Below are positions 7,814 to 15,420 of a DNA stretch of 64,000 nucleotides, piece by piece; position 1 is the stretch's first letter, and each line of letters starts with the position of its first letter. The stretch is from Flavobacteriales bacterium UBA6057 (GTDB lineage Bacteria > Bacteroidota > Bacteroidia > Flavobacteriales_G > Salibacteraceae): NCBI GenBank assembly GCA_002428995.1, contig DIYJ01000014.1, positions 197,247 through 261,246 of the forward strand. Reading direction: 5' to 3'. The notes below the pieces were generated by a model. It was not told the origin of the DNA, did not search any database, and worked only from the letters and a program-made list of their open reading frames with translations. A program made the translations under genes and the position numbers.

Positions 7814-9865
7814 ATGTCAAAATTTATGAAGGTGCTGTTCATTCCAGCACTGATTTTAGGCGCCATTTCGTGTAAAAAGGACCTCATTGAAGAGGGCCAA
7901 TCGAAGCGGTCGCTCACTGTCGAAAACAGCATGTCGTCAGCCATTCAAGGGATGGTCGAATACGATGCTCAACACGGAGTATTGGTCTTCAACTCTTTGG
8001 AAGACGTTTACAACCTCGAAGAATACCTCAGCAACCAAAATCCTTATGACCGGGGGAATTCGTCCTACATCGCTCAAATGTTGAATCAGGTGGCACAGCA
8101 TGGCTACACCACCAACCCTCAAAGCTCGGGAGGAGAAGTTGTATTGGACAACCTGGACGCCTTGCTGCAATCCTCGCATCCGCTGAGTGATGCCAGTCTT
8201 GCACACCTCTTGATGACACACAATGCCGTTGGTTTTCCCCCATCATTCATGAATTCTACCCTGACAGGAAACACACCCTTTTCCTACGGTATCAGAGAAA
8301 GCATCCGACAAATGACGAGCCTTCCGGCCACCGTCAAAGCAGCGATACTGGAGGCTGACGAAGATGATCTGGATAAAATGGACTATGTCTACAAAGACTT
8401 CCTGGACTTGTTCCCGGGCTATCAGTCGCTCTATGAAAAACAAGTGAGCGCTGAAGTCCTTGCTCTGGAAGAAGGCCTTTCTCCTGATGAAGCAGTATTC
8501 GATGATCCTATTTTCTCCTCTGGCTTCGATCAGCTCATCAGAAACGAGAAGTACGAAATCTACATTGATGAGGCCGGACTTCTCAAGGCCTATTCTGATT
8601 GTTTGGAAATCCTGTTTCCCCTTCCGGTGGCCTCGGCTTATGCTCAGTTGCCGCTGCTGGGACTCAACGGAGAAATCGTCATTCCTACCCTGAGCGAAAC
8701 TCCAGCAGGGCTGGACATGACCACCATCAACCAGACGGTTCCCACAGACTTTATATCCTACAACCCCGTATCGTTCGACCCGTTTGGCAATGGTAATGAT
8801 GATCCTTTTTACGGCACAGCATTGCAGACCTACAACGTACTGGACATATGCCCGAAGTCCAACTTTTCGATGAGCCTGGATGCAGCAACTTCACTGACTG
8901 CAACGTTCACCAACAGCACCTACTATCCGAACGTCCCATCCCCACCCGCCACCTTCCAATACTGGAGCTTTGGAGACGGTACGGGTAGCTTCCAGGCAAA
9001 CCCGATTCATACCTATTCCTCACCTGGTTTATACACCATTAAGCTGACCACATTCTCCACCGATTGCGGTTGCTTTCACCAACACATCTACGAAACGATC
9101 ATAGGCCCGTTGCAAACCAAAGACGGAAACCCTGCTTGCCAGATTTTCACCGACCTGAAAATCGAAGCAAATCCTAACAATGGAATTGAAATGTTCTGGC
9201 TGAATGTTGAACCTGCGAATGGCACTCCCGGCTTTACCAGCATTAACTATGATATCGTGCTGACCGATGAGTTTGGAACTGCCTCTATTGTTGGCCAGGG
9301 GTCTGTTCAGCCGTTTGGTGAATACATTCCTATTCCCCTTCAAACTGCCGGGCAATACCACATCGAAGTCTACACCATTCGTGTTGGAGGCTGTGAATCT
9401 GACGCACCTACGGAAACGGTTTACTACAACGTGGAAGATCCGGGCACAGGATGTTGCGACCGGAAGGAAGTAGAAGAGGATGAAGATTACTTAACCGTGG
9501 GCGGAGAAGACTACATGGTTAAGTATAAAGTGATTGCCAGAGGATATTGGTATAAGACCGTGGGCGGATATACCAAGGCTTATCTAAAAAACAGCAAAGG
9601 CAAATACAAAAAGATCAGAGCAGACCATGAAATTGAAATTGAGGGAGACGTGTTTGGTCCGGAATGCGAAGGCGAGGGAAATCCGGTAGACCTGAATGAC
9701 AGCGAAACGAATGTCAAAAACTTCAACTTCGAGTCATTTCAGACAGTGTTTCGGCCTTCGTTTGCCTTGAAAGATGGCAACCCTCTTCAGTTTTATCATA
9801 CCATAACAAATGGTAGTGATGTGATCTGGAACGATGAGCTGCACGTGTTAAACTGCAATGAATAA
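7814..9865 (+). CDS. Large surface lipoprotein with a PKD domain
   Basis: The 683-residue product carries a lipoprotein signal (MSKFMKVLFIPALILGAISC, lipid-modified Cys at residue 20, then KKD). Residues ~60-300 are largely helical and unrecognised. A PKD-type Ig-like domain lies near residues 375-415 (YWSFGDGTGSFQANPIHTY, SPGLYTIKLTT). A cysteine-containing beta-rich stretch follows (GGCESDAP). After a Cys-Cys pair (TGCCDRK) comes a ~130-residue Lys/Glu/Tyr-rich tail without a T9SS sorting signal. The repeats just upstream suggest regulated expression. Function unknown; the PKD domain points to a protein- or glycan-binding role outside the cell. Confidence 0.7.
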   Translation: MSKFMKVLFIPALILGAISCKKDLIEEGQSKRSLTVENSMSSAIQGMVEYDAQHGVLVFNSLEDVYNLEEYLSNQNPYDRGNSSYIAQMLNQVAQHGYTTNPQSSGGEVVLDNLDALLQSSHPLSDASLAHLLMTHNAVGFPPSFMNSTLTGNTPFSYGIRESIRQMTSLPATVKAAILEADEDDLDKMDYVYKDFLDLFPGYQSLYEKQVSAEVLALEEGLSPDEAVFDDPIFSSGFDQLIRNEKYEIYIDEAGLLKAYSDCLEILFPLPVASAYAQLPLLGLNGEIVIPTLSETPAGLDMTTINQTVPTDFISYNPVSFDPFGNGNDDPFYGTALQTYNVLDICPKSNFSMSLDAATSLTATFTNSTYYPNVPSPPATFQYWSFGDGTGSFQANPIHTYSSPGLYTIKLTTFSTDCGCFHQHIYETIIGPLQTKDGNPACQIFTDLKIEANPNNGIEMFWLNVEPANGTPGFTSINYDIVLTDEFGTASIVGQGSVQPFGEYIPIPLQTAGQYHIEVYTIRVGGCESDAPTETVYYNVEDPGTGCCDRKEVEEDEDYLTVGGEDYMVKYKVIARGYWYKTVGGYTKAYLKNSKGKYKKIRADHEIEIEGDVFGPECEGEGNPVDLNDSETNVKNFNFESFQTVFRPSFALKDGNPLQFYHTITNGSDVIWNDELHVLNCNE

Positions 9866-10186
9866 TCACCTCGATTTAAACCCTGGTTGCTCAACCAAGG
9901 TCAATCAATGAAGAACCCAAAAGAGGCGGGATGATGATCATTCCGCCTCTTCTGTTTCAGGCATTTTCTATTGCTGCTCAATAAACGAGGAGTACTTCGT
10001 TTCTCATCGTTTCCCGAAATTCTTCGTGTGGAGGGATAGAAAAAAGGCAGGCAAAAGAGAGTGGTGGTCTTTCATGCTAACGAGGATTTGGAGTAAAACA
10101 GCGGAACTATGATTGAGAAGACTATTATTCCTGCTCCATCCACGACCAGACCTTCTTTTAGCCTGCCTTATTCTCATGTGCTTTTA
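9866..10186. other. Convergent intergenic region
   Basis: This 321-base gap lies between the PKD lipoprotein and the convergent metalloprotease. Apart from the terminator at 9921-9955 I see no gene, repeat or site. Confidence 0.5.
9921..9955 (+). terminator. Rho-independent terminator
   Basis: AAGAGGCGG (9921-9929) pairs with CCGCCTCTT (9943-9951); the inner ATGAT/ATCAT can extend the stem. The right arm ends in TTCTGTTT. It terminates the PKD lipoprotein transcript. Confidence 0.75.
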
Positions 10187-11845
10187 TTAACGGCTAACCG
10201 GCTGAGAAACGACAAACTTCCGGATCACCACGGAGCCATCCTTTTGCTCAAACATCAGCGAATAACTCCCACCCTCCAGGTGACGCAGGTTCATCTTATC
10301 ACCCACCAGCCGATCAGGAGTGGTTGCCAATACCTGCTTCCCTAACACGTCAAACAGAGTAATGCGGGAGGTAGCAGTTCGATCGTAGCTGATGTAGAGA
10401 TCGTTCTCCATAGGATTAGGGAAAATGCTGATTTCATGCAATCCCTCACCACCTTCATCCAACTGGGCCTTAAACTTTGGGTTCTCTTCGCTCAGGTTTG
10501 TTCCGAAAGGGCCGAGGCAAAAACACTCAGTATAGTCTTCGCAGTCGGTGCCGCAAACGGTGACACAAATGTTCAAATAGTACATCCCATTTCCCTGTAC
10601 AGGGATATAGTCTTCAACCAGGGTTGTGTTGCTGTAAAACTGCTCGTTGTAAGCAAGGTTGGACATTTGACCAACCTGCACAATCCTCCATTGATTGCAG
10701 GTAGTTGCAGCTCCCGTGAGTTGATAGCAACCAAAATCATCAAACACCGGAGGACAGGCCACATTCGCAATGGATATGTCATTGTCACAATCGGGAAGCA
10801 CACAGTTGGAAGTGATCATTTTGATGCCCGGCAGCGGCTGAGGGCAACAGTCATTATCTACAATGTTTGTAATGCTCCAATCGCTGCAGCAGCTCTCAAT
10901 CCAATCCTCCATATCATCCAGCGCATTGTGAACGATATCGAGCTGACAGGGCGTCAGTGAAGTGGGAACAGGAACCGAAGACATCAGGTTGTTTCCACCA
11001 GAACCCCAACAGGGAGAGCCGTTTTGTGAGGGTGAATTCAAGGTGCAGCAACACTCTGCATTCCCGTCTATGTCCACACCATCGCAGGGATTGCCTGCTG
11101 ACCAGGAATGACCGAGGTCTAAAATGTGGCCTAGTTCGTGACAACACACCCGGGCCATATCATAGGCACCATCAGAGTTTGGCAAAACGTTGCCATAGCG
11201 CTTCCATGCGTTGTAAAGAAAGATGTTGTTTTCCCATATGTCTGCCTGTCCACCGATGGCTCCAGAGGGGACCCGCTCAAACAGGTAAATATTGATTTCT
11301 GATCCCACATTCACTCCGTATGCGGCATTGATGTCACTCATCTGTTGCGAGGACAGGTTGTTGTTAAACGCAGCATATGTGGCTGCATTTACCCTGTGAA
11401 AGTAGACTCCTTTGGGGCTGACTTGTATTCGCTTTGGCAGCGTTGGTGGCGGGTTGCTTCCGGGATAAAGCCGTGCGTCATAATGCTTCGCCATGGCATC
11501 ATTGAAATTATTGGTCAGATGACGCGCATAATCGTATCCCGTGAAGTTTGAATTCCCCAGCCCATCTTCACATTCGGTAAAGTTTCCAGGGTCGCCCGCT
11601 ACATTCCGCAGCATGAAGTGCACATTCACCCGGAGGTAAGTGATTTCATTATCTCCGCAGGTCGTTGTGGTTTTTACTTTTCCAACGGTCACTGGAGGAT
11701 TTACAGTCGTTACCAAAGAGCCATCATCCGTATGGCACTCGCGGGCAGGTGGTGTGATGGACTGGTTCAGTGACTGTGCAGTCACGATGGCCGGAAGCCA
11801 CAAAATGAACAGAAACGCAGCCCAACACGAAGTGTGTGTTTTCAT
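10187..11845 (-). CDS. Secreted M43-like (pappalysin/cytophagalysin) zinc metalloprotease with T9SS sorting domain
   Basis: From the ATG at 11845 the 552-residue product begins with a signal peptide (MKTHTSCWAAFLFILWLP, AIVTAQ); the longer frame would add 40 unmatched residues. The zinc motif HELGHILDLGHS starts at His236: His236, Glu237, His240 and His246 are in place. The residue usually Gly in HExxHxxGxxH is Asp243. Upstream DMARVCC and downstream Cys-rich loops fit M43 enzymes. The C-terminus (ISIFPNPMENDLYIS to KFVVSQPVSR) is a T9SS sorting domain. Expected role: extracellular protein degradation. Activity depends on whether Asp243 is tolerated. Confidence 0.8.
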   Translation of the reverse strand: MKTHTSCWAAFLFILWLPAIVTAQSLNQSITPPARECHTDDGSLVTTVNPPVTVGKVKTTTTCGDNEITYLRVNVHFMLRNVAGDPGNFTECEDGLGNSNFTGYDYARHLTNNFNDAMAKHYDARLYPGSNPPPTLPKRIQVSPKGVYFHRVNAATYAAFNNNLSSQQMSDINAAYGVNVGSEINIYLFERVPSGAIGGQADIWENNIFLYNAWKRYGNVLPNSDGAYDMARVCCHELGHILDLGHSWSAGNPCDGVDIDGNAECCCTLNSPSQNGSPCWGSGGNNLMSSVPVPTSLTPCQLDIVHNALDDMEDWIESCCSDWSITNIVDNDCCPQPLPGIKMITSNCVLPDCDNDISIANVACPPVFDDFGCYQLTGAATTCNQWRIVQVGQMSNLAYNEQFYSNTTLVEDYIPVQGNGMYYLNICVTVCGTDCEDYTECFCLGPFGTNLSEENPKFKAQLDEGGEGLHEISIFPNPMENDLYISYDRTATSRITLFDVLGKQVLATTPDRLVGDKMNLRHLEGGSYSLMFEQKDGSVVIRKFVVSQPVSR

Positions 11846-12125
11846 AGCATCAGGATCATTCGTTAATAGACCCCGAATAAACGCCTCACCATTTCGCCTA
11901 ACAATGGGTAATAGACGTATTTTGGTGAGTGGATTTATGTACGTGTTTATAAGTAAAGCGATCAAGGTCTATCTGCTTTTGACAAGCCGATACCTGATCT
12001 CTAAGACTTCTACAGAGCGTTGGCACCACCCTTGAATGAAACTGCAGGGGGATTCAAAAGGCTTATGGAAGGATGGAAATGGTAATATTCTCATGTCCCG
12101 AACGTTTGAACGCCAATCCAAAAAA
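11846..12125. other. Divergent intergenic region
   Basis: This 280-base gap separates the metalloprotease and a small lipoprotein gene and presumably holds both promoters. I found no clear -7 box, repeat or hairpin. Confidence 0.4.
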
Positions 12126-12569
12126 ATGAAGCCAAGCACCCTTTTTTCAAGCCTGATTATTCTTGTTTGCTCCACTGCCTGCGACAAAGAATCCAATTCA
12201 CTCTGCTCAGAGGGCCCTCTTACCGAAGAGCTCACGCGTGTGACCATAAGTGGAGGAGTTGATTATCCAGCTTTTCGCTCGGATGGCGAGCGCTTCCTGC
12301 CTGGACAGGAGCTGTTGTTCATGTCTGACCTCGAGTGGAGTTGCAGCAATTCAACTGGGCCGGAGTTGCGCATTAATGGATCTGTAGTAGACCTTTTTGA
12401 TCCCGTTTCACTTCCCGTTGGGACGCACGACATTGCTTATTCTATGGACGGCTGTGAATGGAATGTGATTGGCCGAACTTGCCCTCGAACGTCTGGCAGG
12501 CTCGATGTGGAGTTTTCAATAGAGGTTTTGGATACTGCTGGTGTTGAGGACTTTGGTGATATGCTGTGA
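12126..12569 (+). CDS. Small putative lipoprotein, unknown function
   Basis: The ATG at 12126 gives a 147-residue product with a lipoprotein signal (MKPSTLFSSLIILVCSTAC, Cys at residue 19); an upstream in-frame ATG would add 30 residues in front of the signal and is not used. The mature part is short and acidic, with paired cysteines (EWSC, DGCEWN, GRTCP) and a beta-rich pattern reminiscent of a single Ig-like domain. No family is recognised. It is divergent from the metalloprotease. Confidence 0.6.
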   Translation: MKPSTLFSSLIILVCSTACDKESNSLCSEGPLTEELTRVTISGGVDYPAFRSDGERFLPGQELLFMSDLEWSCSNSTGPELRINGSVVDLFDPVSLPVGTHDIAYSMDGCEWNVIGRTCPRTSGRLDVEFSIEVLDTAGVEDFGDML

Positions 12570-12584
12570 GATCCTTAGGTTCAC

Positions 12585-12887
12585 TCATTCCTGAGGTCTC
12601 GCTCCATCAAACGCACCTTTCATCTCGTCCAAAGTCGCCCTCAGCATCAGTTTCAATCCCTTCTTTCCAGCAGTGGTTTTAAAGTATTTCTCCCTGCGCA
12701 TGGCATCCTCTTTAGACAAATAGTATTCACAGAAAATGAGTTTCAACGGCCTGCGAGGTGCAGTAGAAGTTGTTCCACCAGCATTGTGATTCTCTATTCG
12801 CTTCTCCAGGTTGGTGGTGTAACCGATATACATTTTATGGTCTTTTAGGGAATAAAGAACATAGCAGCAATACCCGAGGCCAAGCAT
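12585..12887 (-). CDS. GIY-YIG domain protein
   Basis: The 100-residue product is a single GIY-YIG nuclease-like domain: YVLYSLKDHKMYIGYTTNLE gives the two signature strands (here YVL and YIG), followed by the conserved Arg (EKRIENHN) and the Glu-containing helix (EDAMRREKYFK). Stand-alone GIY-YIG proteins of this size are common in Bacteroidota. Some act as structure-specific endonucleases, but the cellular role of this group is unclear. The gene is convergent with the small lipoprotein gene (16-base gap). Confidence 0.8.
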   Translation of the reverse strand: MLGLGYCCYVLYSLKDHKMYIGYTTNLEKRIENHNAGGTTSTAPRRPLKLIFCEYYLSKEDAMRREKYFKTTAGKKGLKLMLRATLDEMKGAFDGARPQE

Positions 12888-12945
12888 AAATTGGATTTGT
12901 GAGAAAGATAACCTTGATGGACAAACTAATCAGCCCAAGAGACAC

Positions 12946-12984
12946 AAAAAAACCGTGAAGTAGATTTTCCAATCACTCCACGGT
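12946..12984 (-). terminator. Terminator of the tRNA-Asn transcript
   Basis: On the minus strand a 10-bp stem with one G-T pair (arms 12984-12975 and 12961-12952) is followed by a run of seven T (12952-12946). It lies about 75 bases beyond the tRNA 3' end. Confidence 0.8.
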
Positions 12985-13060
12985 CTGTCTTTTACCGCAG
13001 TGCAGTAGATCGAAGACGATCACCGCACCGCGATGAAGCGAACTCTGTTCTGCTTCATCG
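12985..13060 (-). ncRNA. Candidate structured RNA: two hairpins in the tRNA-Asn 3' trailer
   Basis: Hairpin 1 starts directly after the tRNA discriminator base. CGATGAAGC (13060-13052) pairs with GCTTCATCG (13039-13031), then an A bulge, GAAC/GTTC and a 3-base AGA loop. Hairpin 2 pairs 13030-13022 with 12998-13006 and, past a single U bulge, 13021-13017 with 13008-13012 around a UCUU loop. Two of its pairs are G-U in minus-strand RNA but would be A-C mismatches in plus-strand RNA, which argues for transcription with the tRNA. The terminator follows. It may be a stable small RNA or only a processing/protective trailer. Confidence 0.5.
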
Positions 13061-13134
13061 CTCCTCCTCTTGGGCTCGAACCAAGGACCCTCTGATTAAC
13101 AGTCAGATGCTCTAACCAACTGAGCTAAGGAGGA
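13061..13134 (-). tRNA. tRNA-Asn (anticodon GTT)
   Basis: The 74-nt cloverleaf reads on the minus strand: acceptor TCCTCCT/AGGAGGA (7 bp), D arm GCTC/GAGC, anticodon stem TCTGA/TCAGA with loop CTGTTAA, variable loop GGGTC, T arm CTTGG/CCAAG with loop TTCGAGC, discriminator G. The loop places GTT as anticodon, giving asparagine. CCA is not encoded. Confidence 0.97.
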
Positions 13135-13261
13135 ATATTTCAACTTTTCATTGCTATTGCTCCGAAAAGGGCTGCAATATTACTACAAGTCCACAAATCT
13201 GACAACATCATTTTCTGGAGATGTATTCCCACATTTGCCGCGTCAAAAAAACACATCCGGT

Positions 13262-14185
13262 ATGAAGCTCACTGCGGTAGGCACTATGGCCTTTGATTCT
13301 ATTGAAACTCCCTTCGGAAAATCTGAACGCATCATTGGCGGTGCTGCTACTTACATCGGCCTCGCGGCAAGCTATTTCACAGATTCCGCTTCGCTGGTCT
13401 CTGTGGTTGGAGAAGACTTTCCTGAAGAGTTCATGCAAAACCTGCGCGGTCGTTCGCTCAACCTGGATGGCGTGGAACAGCGCAAGGGAGAAAAATCATT
13501 CTTCTGGGCGGGTAAGTACCACATTGATATGAACTCGCGCGACACGCTGGATACGCAGCTCAACGTGTTGGCTGACTTCAAACCAGTAGTGCCTGAGCAC
13601 AGCACGAGTTCTGAGTTCCTGATGCTCGGTAACCTCACTCCAGCCGTTCAGATGTCCGTGATCGAGCAAATGACCGAGCGTCCTAAGCTGATTGTGATGG
13701 ATACCATGAACTTCTGGATGGAAGTAGCCATGGACGAGCTGAAGCAAACGATTGGCAAAGTGGATGTGCTGTCCATCAACGATGAGGAAGCTCGCCTGTT
13801 GACCGATGAGTACTCGTTGGTGAAAGCGGCTCGCAAAATCCTGAAGATGGGACCTTCCTACCTCATCATCAAGAAGGGTGAGCATGGAGCTTTGCTGTTC
13901 CATGAGAACGAGGTGTTCTTCGCTCCTGCACTGCCGCTGGAAGATGTATTTGACCCAACGGGAGCTGGCGACACCTTTGCCGGTGGATTCATCGGCTACC
14001 TGGCTTCCTTGAGCGATGTGAGCTTTGAAGGCATGAAGCAGGCCGTGATCTACGGTTCAGCAATGGCATCTTTCTGTGTAGAGAAGTTTGGCACCGAGCG
14101 CCTCATGAACCTGAGTCGTCCCGAAATTGAAAAGCGGGCACAGCGATTCATCGACCTTACACAGGTCGAGATCACCTTTGCTTAA
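13262..14185 (+). CDS. PfkB-family sugar/nucleoside kinase
   Basis: The ATG at 13262 gives 307 residues, a normal PfkB length; upstream codons in the same frame add 37 residues before the first domain strand and are rejected. The N-terminal substrate region has the GG motif (RIIGGAATYIGLAASYF). The C-terminal signature DPTGAGDTFAGG (residues 231-242) contains the anion-hole GAGD with catalytic base Asp237. Family members phosphorylate ribose, fructose, adenosine or related substrates with ATP in the cytoplasm; the substrate is not readable here. It is monocistronic and converges on the YceI-like gene. Confidence 0.85.
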   Translation: MKLTAVGTMAFDSIETPFGKSERIIGGAATYIGLAASYFTDSASLVSVVGEDFPEEFMQNLRGRSLNLDGVEQRKGEKSFFWAGKYHIDMNSRDTLDTQLNVLADFKPVVPEHSTSSEFLMLGNLTPAVQMSVIEQMTERPKLIVMDTMNFWMEVAMDELKQTIGKVDVLSINDEEARLLTDEYSLVKAARKILKMGPSYLIIKKGEHGALLFHENEVFFAPALPLEDVFDPTGAGDTFAGGFIGYLASLSDVSFEGMKQAVIYGSAMASFCVEKFGTERLMNLSRPEIEKRAQRFIDLTQVEITFA

Positions 14186-14199
14186 TCTTTAAGAGTAGG

Positions 14200-14224
14200 A
14201 GAACTGCCTTTTACTGGCAGTTCT
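14200..14224 (+). terminator. Hairpin between convergent genes
   Basis: AGAACTGCC (14200-14208) pairs perfectly with GGCAGTTCT (14216-14224), followed by TGTTG. It lies just after the PfkB stop and overlaps the last codons of the convergent YceI-like gene. The T-tract is weak. Confidence 0.45.
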
Positions 14225-14879
14225 TGTTGAGAGTCGTAGAAATAAACAGGCTAACATCCGGCCAGAGGATGCTTTTGCCATCTGCTCCTTTATGAAGGTC
14301 TTCACAGACCTTGTTCAGTGCCTGAATCGCGGGCATGGCACTCCATGTTTCTACGTTCATTTTGGCTTCTACCTCCAGCTTCTCGCCTTCCATTTTGTAG
14401 GTGCCATTCACCGGCTGCTCCACTCCGTTCATCGAGAGGTTAAACACCACTTCGCCAGATTGATCGTCTCCAGAAATGGACGCCACAGTGCCAGTGAGCA
14501 CATCACCGTTGGTCATGCTTCCAAAGAAGGTTTCCCGAATTTTTGGATCGCGGGTAGCATCTCCGGAATTTACAGAACCGGTAGTGATGTTGAACGAAGC
14601 ATTTTGAAGCACCTCAGCAGGTGTGCTGCCTTCGTTCACGCCTGAAACCTCGAATGAATCAAACACACCATTAACACCAGTGCGCTCTGTGTATTTGTAA
14701 GCTACCCAGAGGATTTCAGTACCCTCATTGTTGTAAGTGTAGGTGCACACTTCAGCCTTTTCTTCGGGCTGGGCTGCGGCCTCGGGCTGTTCAGCTTGAG
14801 TAGTCTCAGTGTTGCCACCACCACAGCTCATCAAAAAAGCAGCTGCAGCAACCAATGGAAGTAAGTTTCGCTTGTTCAT
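14211..14879 (-). CDS. YceI-like domain lipoprotein
   Basis: The 222-residue product has a lipoprotein signal (MNKRNLLPLVAAAAFLMSC), an Ala/Glu/Gln linker, and then a domain resembling YceI (EVSGVNEGSTPAEVLQNASF, TRDPKIRETFFGSM, VVFNLSMNGVEQPVNGTYKM). The YceI lipocalin-like fold binds polyisoprenoids or other amphiphiles in the periplasm. The ATG at 14879 puts the signal peptide at the N-terminus; the stop of the biotin carrier gene lies just one base upstream, so the two are almost certainly cotranscribed. Confidence 0.75.
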   Translation of the reverse strand: MNKRNLLPLVAAAAFLMSCGGGNTETTQAEQPEAAAQPEEKAEVCTYTYNNEGTEILWVAYKYTERTGVNGVFDSFEVSGVNEGSTPAEVLQNASFNITTGSVNSGDATRDPKIRETFFGSMTNGDVLTGTVASISGDDQSGEVVFNLSMNGVEQPVNGTYKMEGEKLEVEAKMNVETWSAMPAIQALNKVCEDLHKGADGKSILWPDVSLFISTTLNKNCQ

Positions 14880-14880
14880 G

Positions 14881-15375
14881 TTATTCAAATTCAATGAGTA
14901 TGTTGTTCTTTTCGATCGCATCTCCTTTGCCAACCTTGATGGCTTTTACCACTCCCTCAGCTGGCGACTTGAGCACGTTCTCCATTTTCATTGCTTCTAA
15001 AACAACCAAAGCGTCCCCTTCGTTCACAGCATCACCCGCAGAAACTTTGATGTCGAGCACCAAGCCTGGCATGGGCGCTTTCAGCTCTTTCACAGACTTC
15101 TTGGCCTTCATGTTCATCCCCAGGCGTTCGAGCATGAGTTCGGTCTCACCCTTCACCGTAGCGGTGTATTTCACACCACCAACTTTCACCACCGCCTCGC
15201 TTCCTTCGCGGCTGATGAGTTCAATGAGATAGGACTGATCGTCCATGATCAAATGATAGTGATTGCCTTCAAGGTGAACCAGGTCCACAACACTTTTCTG
15301 GCCGTTGATCACGAGACCTTCTTCGGTAGTACGCTCCGTGCTGTACTTTTGGCCTCCGACTTCGATTTGCAGCAT
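14881..15375 (-). CDS. Biotin carboxyl carrier protein / biotinyl-domain protein
   Basis: The 164-residue product ends in a biotinyl/lipoyl domain with the biotinylation motif VLEAMKMEN (Lys130) and an upstream conserved APMPG turn. The N-terminal ~85 residues are a beta-rich region of the kind seen in carrier subunits of acyl-CoA (propionyl- or acetyl-type) carboxylases. It should carry carboxybiotin between the biotin carboxylase and carboxyltransferase subunits, which are not in this window. The ATG at 15375 is chosen because the first strand (MLQIEVGGQKY) begins there. It is divergent from the aminopeptidase gene with a 45-base gap and coupled to the YceI-like gene. Confidence 0.85.
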   Translation of the reverse strand: MLQIEVGGQKYSTERTTEEGLVINGQKSVVDLVHLEGNHYHLIMDDQSYLIELISREGSEAVVKVGGVKYTATVKGETELMLERLGMNMKAKKSVKELKAPMPGLVLDIKVSAGDAVNEGDALVVLEAMKMENVLKSPAEGVVKAIKVGKGDAIEKNNILIEFE

Positions 15376-15420
15376 GAAGCAAATGTATAACTCGCAACAC
15401 AATTCCTTCTGCATCAGCGC

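Noticed and set aside
10436..10960. 174-codon plus-strand frame opposite the metalloprotease
   Set aside because: Fully antisense to the Cys-rich C-terminal half of a gene with a signal peptide, zinc motif and sorting domain.
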